Assembly (NCBI GenBank): GCA_019419725.1
Contig: DXZL01000102.1
Location: forward strand, 1-5,452
DNA: 5,452 nt
Direction of reading: 5' to 3'
DNA from: Veillonella sp.
GTDB taxonomy: Bacteria > Bacillota > Negativicutes > Veillonellales > Veillonellaceae
Shown here: positions 1 to 5,452 of the stretch, one piece after another
Position numbering within the stretch: the first letter of the stretch is position 1
Layout: every line of letters begins with the position of its first letter
Made by a program: the position numbers and the translations under genes
Notes under the pieces: generated by a model
What the model saw: the letters and a program-made list of their open reading frames with translations, nothing else
Databases searched by the model: none
What the model was told of the DNA's origin: nothing

Positions 1-2963
1 ATTTCAGGATATACTTTTTTACCTGGTAATTGACCACCTTCACCTGGTTTAGCACCTTGTGCACATTTAATTTGCAATTCTTTTGCATGAATGAGGTAGT
101 TTGCAGTAACACCGAAACGACCAGATGCAATTTGTTTTACTTCGGAATTCATGCTGTCGCCATTTGGCAATGGTTTGAAACGTGCTACGTCTTCGCCGCC
201 TTCACCAGAGTTAGATGTGGATCCTAAACGGTTCATGGCGATAGCGATAGTTTCATGAGCCTCTTTACTGATCGCACCATAACTCATAGCGCCTGCTTTA
301 AAGCGTTTTACGATGGATTCTTCAGGTTCAACCTCTTCGATTGGAATACCGCCGCCTACAGGGTAGTTTAATTCCATTAAGGAACGCAATGTTACATGGT
401 AATCGTTACGGATTGCTTTAGAGTATTCTTTATATTTTGCATAATCGCCGTTAATAAGGGATTCTTGTAAAAGATCAATTGTTTTAGGGTTGAATAAATG
501 CTCTTCCCCGTCTTTTACTGGACCATACCAACCACCTGGTTCGAGTACGGATTCATCGGATTTGAAAGCGCGGTCAAAACGAGCTAATGCTTCGTTAGCT
601 ACGCCTACAAGACCAATACCGCCGATACGTGTTGGTGTATTTACGAAGAACTTGTTGATGAAGTTAGTGTTCAAGCCCAACGCTTCGAAGATTTGTGCAC
701 CATGGTAGGAGCGAACTGTGGAAATACCCATTTTGGACATAACCTTCATAATACCGCCTACAGCTGCTTTGATGTAGTTCTTTTCTGCTTGTTCAGGTGT
801 AATATCACCAAGGCGTTTACGAGCTTGTAAATCGCGTACAGTTTCAAGAGCCAAGTATGGGTTGATTGCTGTTACGCCATAGCCGATCAATGTACAGAAG
901 TGATGTACTTCACGAGGTTCACCAGATTCAAGGATAAGGCCGATTTCTGTACGCAATACTTTTCTGATTAAGTGATTGTGAACAGCTGCTACAGCCAATA
1001 ATGCAGGAATTGGTGCGTGATTTTCATCAACGCCACGGTCAGATAAAATCAATACATTTTGATCTGTACGTGCTGCTTCTTCTGCTTTTTCGCATAATTC
1101 ATTTAATGCGTCGCGCAAACCATCAGCACCCTTAGTTGGATCGAAGAGGATTGGCAATGTAACAGATTTCATGCGACGGCAATCAAGAGCCTTAATGGAC
1201 GCCAATTCTTGGTTAGTAAGGATTGGTGTACGCATGGACAATGCATAGGTACCAGCTTTGTTAGGATCTGTTAAGTTACCAGAGTTACCAAGCATAACGC
1301 GTGTAGATGTAACCATTTCCTCACGAATGGAATCGATTGGAGGATTTGTTACTTGCGCAAACATTTGCTTAAAGTAGCTGTATAACAATTGTGGTTTATC
1401 GGACAAGATAGCAAGTGGAGCATCCGCACCCATTGCACCTACAGGGTCTTTACCATCTTTTGCCATAGGTACGATCATACGTACAAGGTCTTCTTGTGTA
1501 TAACCAAAAGCTTGTTGATTTTTGAATAAATCTTCAACTTTTGGAACGTCGTTTTCATCAGCTTGCGTAATTTCAGACAAGTGAATAACGTGTTCTTTTA
1601 CCCATTCATCATATGGCAATTCAGTAGCAACGCGTTGTTTGATTTCTTCATCGGAAATGATACGTTGTTCTTCAGTATCGATGAGAAGCATTTTGCCTGG
1701 TTCCAAACGACCTTTAGCGCGAATATTTTCAGCGTTTTCGTTAACTACACCTACTTCAGATGCCATGATAACGCGGTCATCAGTTGTTACATAGTAACGA
1801 GCAGGACGCAAACCATTACGGTCAAGTACGCCACCGATAACAGTACCATCAGTGAAGCCCATAGCAGCAGGGCCATCCCATGGTTCCATCATAAAGCTAT
1901 TGAACTCATAGAAATCATGTTTTTCTTGGCTCATGAGATTGTTACGTTCCCAAGGTTCAGGGATCATCATCATAATCGCATGAGGCAAGGAACGACCTGT
2001 CATATGCAAGAATTCCAATGTGTTATCGAACATAGCGGAGTCAGAACCGCTGTCATCAACTACAGGGAATACTTTTTTAATATCTGGGAACAATGGAGAT
2101 TCTGCTTTACCTTCACGAGCATTGATCCAGTTTACATTACCGCGAATTGTGTTGATTTCACCATTGTGAACTAAGAAGCGGTTAGGATGCGCCCGAGCCC
2201 AGCTTGGGAATGTATTCGTACTGAAACGGGAGTGAACCATTGCCAATGCAGATGTAAAGTCAAGGTCACTCAAATCAAGGTAGAAGTCACGCAATTGACC
2301 AGGTGTCAACATACCTTTATATACGATTGTTTTAGAGGACAAGGATGCAATATAGAAATCACTAGATAATTCCTTGCTCAATGGAACAATGCGTTTTTCT
2401 GCTAATTTACGAATAATATATAATTTACGTTCAAATTCTTTATTATTAGTTACGTCTGGGCCTTTGCCGATGAGGATTTGAATCATCCAAGGACGGATAG
2501 CAGCTGCTTCTTTACCAACCTTTGTACCATCTACTGGTACTTCACGCCAGCCAAGAACAACTTGACCTTCTTCGCGTACAACCTCTTCAAAAATGCGTTT
2601 TTGCTCGTTACGGAGGCTTTCATATTTATGGGCAAATATCATACCTACGCCGTACTCACCAGCTGCAGGCAAGTTGATACCAAGCACTTCGCATTCGCGT
2701 TTAAAGAACTCATGAGGAATTTGTACCAAAATACCGGCACCATCCCCTGTGTCCTTATCGGCACCAGCACCACCACGGTGTTCAAGGCGCTCTAAAATAC
2801 GCAAACCATCATCGATAATATCATGGGATTTTTTACCTTTAATATTAACGACAAAGCCCATGCCGCACGCATCCTTTTCAAATTGGCTGCTGTACATACC
2901 ATTAGCTTCTAGTCTAGCTTGATCTAGACGTTGTTGCTCGATTGTGCTCTGATTCATATCCAT
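1..2963 (-). CDS. gltB: Glutamate synthase large subunit, N-terminal two thirds (3' end beyond window)
   Basis: This subunit makes glutamate from glutamine and 2-oxoglutarate in the cytoplasm, with reducing power normally supplied through the small subunit GltD. The frame is open from ATG 2963 to the left edge, giving 987 codons of a protein usually near 1,500 residues. A 32-residue propeptide precedes Cys33 in the motif DACGMGF; in this family the propeptide is removed so that Cys becomes the N-terminal nucleophile of the class II glutaminase domain. Arg63 (LEHRGGAG), Asn267-Gly268 (HNGEIN) and Asp308 (GSDS) fit the other glutaminase site residues. The central domain spans roughly residues 480-770 (GAMGADAP near 508). 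The FMN synthase domain follows, with GAMSYGAIS near 890, STSNSGEGGED near 915 and KPGEGGQLPG at 972-981. The 3Fe-4S cysteines and C-terminal domain are out of view. The start is set by a strong ribosome site and an in-frame upstream TGA. No frameshift or internal stop was seen. A gltD partner is not in the window. Confidence 0.97.
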   Translation of the reverse strand, partial: MDMNQSTIEQQRLDQARLEANGMYSSQFEKDACGMGFVVNIKGKKSHDIIDDGLRILERLEHRGGAGADKDTGDGAGILVQIPHEFFKRECEVLGINLPAAGEYGVGMIFAHKYESLRNEQKRIFEEVVREEGQVVLGWREVPVDGTKVGKEAAAIRPWMIQILIGKGPDVTNNKEFERKLYIIRKLAEKRIVPLSKELSSDFYIASLSSKTIVYKGMLTPGQLRDFYLDLSDLDFTSALAMVHSRFSTNTFPSWARAHPNRFLVHNGEINTIRGNVNWINAREGKAESPLFPDIKKVFPVVDDSGSDSAMFDNTLEFLHMTGRSLPHAIMMMIPEPWERNNLMSQEKHDFYEFNSFMMEPWDGPAAMGFTDGTVIGGVLDRNGLRPARYYVTTDDRVIMASEVGVVNENAENIRAKGRLEPGKMLLIDTEEQRIISDEEIKQRVATELPYDEWVKEHVIHLSEITQADENDVPKVEDLFKNQQAFGYTQEDLVRMIVPMAKDGKDPVGAMGADAPLAILSDKPQLLYSYFKQMFAQVTNPPIDSIREEMVTSTRVMLGNSGNLTDPNKAGTYALSMRTPILTNQELASIKALDCRRMKSVTLPILFDPTKGADGLRDALNELCEKAEEAARTDQNVLILSDRGVDENHAPIPALLAVAAVHNHLIRKVLRTEIGLILESGEPREVHHFCTLIGYGVTAINPYLALETVRDLQARKRLGDITPEQAEKNYIKAAVGGIMKVMSKMGISTVRSYHGAQIFEALGLNTNFINKFFVNTPTRIGGIGLVGVANEALARFDRAFKSDESVLEPGGWYGPVKDGEEHLFNPKTIDLLQESLINGDYAKYKEYSKAIRNDYHVTLRSLMELNYPVGGGIPIEEVEPEESIVKRFKAGAMSYGAISKEAHETIAIAMNRLGSTSNSGEGGEDVARFKPLPNGDSMNSEVKQIASGRFGVTANYLIHAKELQIKCAQGAKPGEGGQLPGKKVYPE

Positions 2964-2971
2964 AACGTGCA

Positions 2972-2977
2972 CTCCTT
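2972..2977 (-). promoter_or_regulatory. Ribosome binding site of gltB
   Basis: AAGGAG on the minus strand lies 8 bases before ATG 2963. It fixes that ATG over the next in-frame ATG two codons later (2957). An upstream ATG at 2980 is out of frame and opens only an eight-codon frame, so it is not the gltB start. Confidence 0.85.
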
Positions 2978-3034
2978 CATATCACTTGATCAATCCAAGC
3001 TCTGCGGCATCGTTCCGTTCGGTCTTGGTGAAAG

Positions 3035-3050
3035 TATAAACTATAAACTA
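3035..3050. repeat. Short tandem repeat TATAAAC x2 in the gltB leader
   Basis: Two exact copies of the heptamer TATAAAC plus TA form a 16-base direct repeat about 70-90 bases upstream of the gltB start. On the minus strand it yields a second TATACT (3038-3033), but no fitting -35 is found 16-18 bases upstream. It may be a direct-repeat protein site or chance in AT-rich DNA. Confidence 0.3.
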
Positions 3051-3116
3051 CCTCTAAAGAATCCATTCTGTAGTGATATTATCGGCTGTGACCGTCCATA
3101 ACCTCATCTAAGTTTT

Positions 3117-3132
3117 AAATTCTATAGAATTT
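3117..3132. repeat. Perfect 16-bp palindrome near the gltB promoter (possible operator)
   Basis: The sequence AAATTCTATAGAATTT equals its own reverse complement over 16 bases. It sits about 13 bases downstream of the candidate -10 box, around +6 to +21 of a predicted transcript. An uninterrupted AT-rich dyad at this place fits a dimeric repressor site. A palindrome with no loop is less suited to an RNA hairpin. The regulator is unknown. Confidence 0.45.
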
Positions 3133-3144
3133 TTGTCTATACAT

Positions 3145-3174
3145 AGTATACTCCTGTCCACTGTGAATTGAAAA
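3145..3174 (-). promoter_or_regulatory. Candidate sigma-70-type promoter for gltB
   Basis: The minus strand has TATACT (3150-3145, one mismatch to the -10 consensus) and TTTTCA (3174-3169, two mismatches to the -35 consensus), separated by 18 bases. It starts directly after the T-tract of the upstream terminator, where a promoter for an independent gltB unit is expected. Transcription would begin near 3138. The -35 element is mediocre and no extended -10 TG is present, so this is a tentative call. Confidence 0.4.
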
Positions 3175-3177
3175 TAT

Positions 3178-3216
3178 AAAAAAAACATAGTCTATGACTT
3201 TAAGTCATAGACTATG
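3178..3216 (-). terminator. Intrinsic terminator of the acetyltransferase/pseudouridine synthase pair
   Basis: The arms 3186-3200 and 3202-3216 are perfect reverse complements around one central base. In RNA this gives a stem of about 13 pairs with a five-base loop. On the minus strand the stem is followed at once by eight T (3185-3178) and then ATATTTT, the classic Rho-independent layout. It lies about 100 bases past the stop of the pseudouridine synthase and separates that pair from gltB. On the plus strand the stem is followed by ATTTTT after one C, so weak bidirectional action is possible, but no plus-strand gene needs it. Confidence 0.92.
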
Positions 3217-3250
3217 CATTTTTATCACTATTGTTTTTTGTATACAAGAA

Positions 3251-3276
3251 GATGTGGCATGCTCTATGACCACATC
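3251..3276 (-). other. Small imperfect hairpin in the 3' untranslated region
   Basis: GATGTGG at 3251-3257 pairs with CCACATC at 3270-3276, and CAT 3258-3260 pairs with ATG 3266-3268. This gives ten pairs with a one-base bulge and a five-base loop. There is no T-tract after it on the minus strand, so it is not a terminator by itself. An overlapping pair, ATCATCA 3274-3280 with TGATGAT 3294-3300, could compete. It may only protect the transcript's 3' end. Confidence 0.3.
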
Positions 3277-3317
3277 ATCATGTAGATTATAGTTGATGAT
3301 ACTTATAAAATCAATTA

Positions 3318-4187
3318 CTATTTTTCACGACCAAATTCGTCCCCTACTTCACAGTTTACAGTTATAGGTTCATTCTTACCATAAGGAACAAAGGTGAGTT
3401 CTGATGCATGCAAGCATTGACGTGTATAAGGTTTATTGCGAGTGCCATACATAGCATCGCCCACGATAGGATGACCGATGTGTTCCATATGTACGCGGAT
3501 TTGATGTGTTCTGCCGGTTAATAATTTGAATTTTAACAGTGTATGATTGCCTTCGTGACCAAGAACGATATATTCCGTTTGTGCCGGTTGACCAAATTCA
3601 TCAACAACGCGGCGGTTATCAAATACTGGATCAACGCCGATAGGTGCATCAACTACGCCATTCTCCTCAATGCGACCTTCTACGAGACCTGTATAGATGC
3701 GATCGATACGCCCCGCTTGTAGTTCATCGGTGTAATATTGCTGAGCTTCCTTTGTTTTTCCAAAGAGAATACAACCAGATGTATCTCGGTCAAGGCGATG
3801 TACAGGACGCACCTTGTGCACTACACCTTTTTTCGCATAGTATCCAGCCACATAGTTACTCAATGTACCAGATTTAGTTTGCCCTGCAGGATGAACAAGC
3901 ATGAATGGTGCTTTATTAACTACCAAGGTATGGGCATCTTCGTAGAGAACAGTAATAGGCCCTTTCTCGACGTCCACACCATAATCCTTATCCTGTGGTA
4001 GTTCCAAGGTTAATACATCACCTTTTTTGAGAGAACGCTGGGAATGAGCTACACGGCTATTTACTTTCACCCGTTTCTTGCGAAACATCATTTGAATATC
4101 CCGAGAGGACAAGGAAAAGCGTTCCTTTACATATTTAGAAACCGTCAGTTCTGTCGGTTCTTTCACTGTGTATGTTTTCCAGCTCAT
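3318..4187 (-). CDS. RluA-family RNA pseudouridine synthase with S4-like N-terminal domain
   Basis: The product (289 residues from ATG 4187) converts particular uridines of ribosomal or transfer RNA to pseudouridine. Residues about 12-63 resemble an S4 RNA-binding domain (SSRDIQ, VKVNSR, LKKGDVL). The catalytic domain follows from about residue 77. It carries HRLDRDTSG at 130-138 with catalytic Asp133, the conserved Tyr165 (RIYTGLVEG) and GRTHQIRVH at 225-233, whose Arg231 is the usual partner of the catalytic Asp. The length is normal for RluA/RluD-type enzymes. The family is certain, but the target uridine cannot be read from sequence, so no symbol is given. The frame stays open upstream to a TTG at 4238, but that start would overlap the acetyltransferase and lacks a ribosome site. 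ATG 4187 lies one base after the upstream stop and begins the S4-like region sensibly. It is probably co-transcribed and coupled with the gene before it and ends at the terminator at 3178-3216. Confidence 0.95.
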   Translation of the reverse strand: MSWKTYTVKEPTELTVSKYVKERFSLSSRDIQMMFRKKRVKVNSRVAHSQRSLKKGDVLTLELPQDKDYGVDVEKGPITVLYEDAHTLVVNKAPFMLVHPAGQTKSGTLSNYVAGYYAKKGVVHKVRPVHRLDRDTSGCILFGKTKEAQQYYTDELQAGRIDRIYTGLVEGRIEENGVVDAPIGVDPVFDNRRVVDEFGQPAQTEYIVLGHEGNHTLLKFKLLTGRTHQIRVHMEHIGHPIVGDAMYGTRNKPYTRQCLHASELTFVPYGKNEPITVNCEVGDEFGREK

Positions 4188-4196
4188 ATTACCACC
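4188..4196 (-). promoter_or_regulatory. Coupled stop/start junction with weak ribosome site
   Basis: The minus strand reads TGGTGGTAATATG. The stop TAA (4191-4189) is followed by one base and then ATG 4187. The only Shine-Dalgarno-like bases, GGTGG (4196-4192), lie four bases before the ATG and overlap the two final Trp codons of the acetyltransferase. A weak, close site beside a stop suggests that translation of the second gene depends on ribosomes finishing the first. Confidence 0.55.
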
Positions 4197-5382
4197 ATTC
4201 GTTAATATATGTTTTTTGTTCAGGATACAGAATATCAAAGAACTCTAACCATTCTTCATTAGCTGAAAGTTTACCTTCAAAGGCAAGGTCACGAGCTGTT
4301 AATGTACCAATCAAGAGTTGGCTTAAAGCACCAACTTCAACGGTAATATCTACATCCCCATCTAATGTATCAGACACCTTTTTAACAGATGGAGTCAATG
4401 CGCCCCCATATTGGACTTCATAGCGACCTTCATTCCACTCACAAAGACTATCTTTCACACCAAAGGTCATCGTAATAGGCATCATCAAAGCCTCTGGATT
4501 TACAGGAATGGCTTCGAAGGCAGCTTTCACATCTACAATACGGCTCATCATGTACGGCATGGTAGCATGTCCGCTTTTACCATCAGGATAGAAACGATAG
4601 TACGTATCGTGAAGGCCTTCATTCCAACGAATCGTAGTGCCTTGAGAACGGTGATTATAGAAGTAGTTCAACAATGCTCGTTGGGCACGACGCGTAGTGT
4701 AAACTAATTCGGAAACAGGAATTTCTGGTTGACCTAAGCGATACACCGCATAGCCTTCAATAACACCTTCATCATTGCGTACTACAGCGATATTTACGCC
4801 TTCTGCGAAGAAGCTACCGAGCAAGCGTTTCCATTCCTTTTCACCGCGCTCAGCATAGCCAGAAAGACGAGCTGTATACGCTTTATATACAGGGTCCAAT
4901 AAGGTCCATTGATCCACGCTATTTAGCAGGCCAAAGCTCAAGGATTTATCCGTCATAGGGCGCAAGTCTTCAAGAGACATCGTATTTACCCATTGATGTG
5001 CATAGAGTTCCCAACCATATTGTTGGTAGAATGCAGCCTTGGAAGGCATCAAAATCGTCAATGCTTGACCGCGGTTGCGAAGTTCTTCAAGAGAAGCCTT
5101 TAGCAAAGCACCACCTACGCCACCACGACGAGCCGCAGGATGTGTGGCAACGCCTACCATATAACTTGTAGGTAGTACAGCACCACGAACATTGATATTG
5201 TATTGACGCAAATGAACAGTACTCAACAATTGACCTTGTTCAAGGCCAACCATTGTATTTTCTGGTTCATAGCAATTTGTAAAGTAATATTGGAAGAATG
5301 GATCTTCCTTTGGTTCAAAGCAGTACGCCCATAGATTTTCCACATGTGGCGTATCTTGAGCCGTTGCAATTCTAAATTCCAT
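4189..5382 (-). CDS. GNAT family N-acetyltransferase, Eis-like, with SCP2-like C-terminal domain
   Basis: This complete cytoplasmic enzyme of 397 residues probably transfers acetyl from acetyl-CoA to an amine. The N-terminal GNAT fold covers about residues 1-145. VGVATHPAARRGGVGGALL at 76-94 contains the acetyl-CoA pyrophosphate loop (RRGGVGG) after the beta-4 strand, and FYQQYGW at 118-124 matches the conserved Y/F-G-aromatic segment. A second, degenerate acetyltransferase-like domain follows to about 285. From about 290 to the end is an SCP2-like domain (ITMTFGVKD, DVDITVEVGALSQLLIG). This order and length match the Eis family (about 400 residues in mycobacteria), where the C-terminal carboxylate serves as catalytic base; here the chain ends in Trp-Trp. 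Tyr119 may correspond to the Eis catalytic Tyr126, a tentative alignment by eye. No signal peptide or membrane segment is seen. Eis proteins can acetylate aminoglycosides or protein lysines, but the substrate here is unknown and a resistance role should not be assumed. It is the first visible gene of a pair with the pseudouridine synthase. Confidence 0.9.
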   Translation of the reverse strand: MEFRIATAQDTPHVENLWAYCFEPKEDPFFQYYFTNCYEPENTMVGLEQGQLLSTVHLRQYNINVRGAVLPTSYMVGVATHPAARRGGVGGALLKASLEELRNRGQALTILMPSKAAFYQQYGWELYAHQWVNTMSLEDLRPMTDKSLSFGLLNSVDQWTLLDPVYKAYTARLSGYAERGEKEWKRLLGSFFAEGVNIAVVRNDEGVIEGYAVYRLGQPEIPVSELVYTTRRAQRALLNYFYNHRSQGTTIRWNEGLHDTYYRFYPDGKSGHATMPYMMSRIVDVKAAFEAIPVNPEALMMPITMTFGVKDSLCEWNEGRYEVQYGGALTPSVKKVSDTLDGDVDITVEVGALSQLLIGTLTARDLAFEGKLSANEEWLEFFDILYPEQKTYINEWW

Positions 5383-5390
5383 AAGTATAT

Positions 5391-5394
5391 CCTC
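5391..5394 (-). promoter_or_regulatory. Ribosome binding site of the Eis-like acetyltransferase
   Basis: GAGG on the minus strand lies 8 bases before ATG 5382. This supports that start, after which MEFRIATAQD begins a normal first GNAT strand. Confidence 0.7.
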
Positions 5395-5423
5395 GTTATA
5401 GTAATAAACTACTTTCTATCTGT

Positions 5424-5444
5424 CGCATCGCATCGCATCGCATC
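5424..5444. repeat. Pentanucleotide tandem repeat (CGCAT, about 4.2 copies)
   Basis: Four perfect tandem copies of CGCAT plus one C run from 5424 to 5444, reading GATGC on the minus strand. The array ends 41 bases upstream of the acetyltransferase start. The unit is not a multiple of three, so a copy change would shift any frame through it or alter promoter spacing by five bases. One minus-strand frame is open from the window edge through the repeat to TAA 5398-5396, so the array may lie in the 3' end of an upstream gene cut by the window edge. The other two frames also pass the repeat but stop sooner. Confidence 0.8.
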
Positions 5445-5452
5445 CTGTCTCT

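Larger units (their letters stand above)
2964..3177 (-). other. gltB upstream region and probable untranslated leader
   Basis: This stretch between the terminator of the upstream pair and gltB holds no real gene. If the candidate promoter at 3145-3174 is used, the transcript has a leader of about 175 bases, long for a simple gene. It contains the 16-bp palindrome at 3117-3132, the TATAAAC tandem repeat at 3035-3050, a CCAAG/CTTGG pair enclosing a smaller CGG/CCG pair (about 2996-3028), and the palindrome TTGATCAA at 2986-2993. I see no T-box motif and no riboswitch I recognise. Regulation of gltB by nitrogen or glutamate supply is common in bacteria; the sequence alone does not name the regulator here. 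Confidence 0.6.

Noticed and set aside
1563..2174. A 203-codon plus-strand open frame inside gltB
   Set aside because: It is antisense to a clearly conserved part of glutamate synthase (including the HNGEIN and GSDS motifs), its protein is rich in Phe, His, Thr and Ile with no family look, and no ribosome site is evident. It is a shadow of the real gene. The other plus-strand frames in the window are rejected for the same reason.
3033..3061. A second TATACT box in the gltB leader as a promoter
   Set aside because: No acceptable -35 hexamer lies 16-18 bases upstream (TTCTTT or TCTTTA at best) and no extended -10 TG is present.
2964..3140. A T-box or known riboswitch in the gltB leader
   Set aside because: The conserved T-box sequence is absent and there is no terminator hairpin before gltB. 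Nothing matches a riboswitch class I can recognise by eye.
4188..4238. A 17-codon N-terminal extension of the pseudouridine synthase from TTG 4238
   Set aside because: It would overlap the acetyltransferase end, has no ribosome site and adds residues with no family match. ATG 4187 directly after the upstream stop is the better start.
5398..5426. A promoter-like pair GCGACA (5426-5421) and TACTAT (5403-5398) with 17-base spacing before the acetyltransferase
   Set aside because: Each box matches only four of six consensus bases, and transcription would begin around the ribosome site itself, leaving too short a leader.

Overview
The window looks like ordinary chromosomal DNA from a low-to-moderate G+C bacterium of the Firmicutes lineage. 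Protein style and codon use suggest a Negativicute such as Veillonella, but that is a guess from general look and no marker gene fixes it. All convincing genes lie on the minus strand, so transcription runs from high to low coordinates. There are no RNA genes, insertion sequences, CRISPR arrays or phage genes.

Layout in transcription order. At 5396-5452 is a short upstream edge with a pentanucleotide tandem repeat (CGCAT, about four copies). At 4189-5382 is a complete two-domain acetyltransferase of the Eis type: an N-terminal GNAT fold with an acetyl-CoA loop and a C-terminal SCP2-like domain. One base after its stop, at 3318-4187, begins a complete RluA-family RNA pseudouridine synthase with an S4-like N-terminal domain. 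These two genes form a tight, probably translationally coupled pair that ends at a textbook intrinsic terminator (3178-3216).

Right after the terminator comes a leader of about 200 bases. It holds a candidate promoter, a perfect 16-bp palindrome and a short tandem repeat. It feeds gltB, the large subunit of glutamate synthase, which starts at 2963 and runs off the left edge; 987 complete codons are visible, about two thirds of the protein. The visible part includes the propeptide, the catalytic N-terminal cysteine, the glutaminase domain, the central domain and the start of the FMN/2-oxoglutarate synthase domain. The iron-sulfur cysteines and the C-terminal beta-helix domain lie outside the window.

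Functionally there are two separate units: nitrogen assimilation (gltB) and an acetyltransferase/RNA-modification pair with no obvious metabolic link. I found no convincing new system. The points most worth a second look are the pentamer repeat just upstream of the acetyltransferase, the acetyltransferase/pseudouridine synthase junction, and the palindrome-bearing gltB leader.
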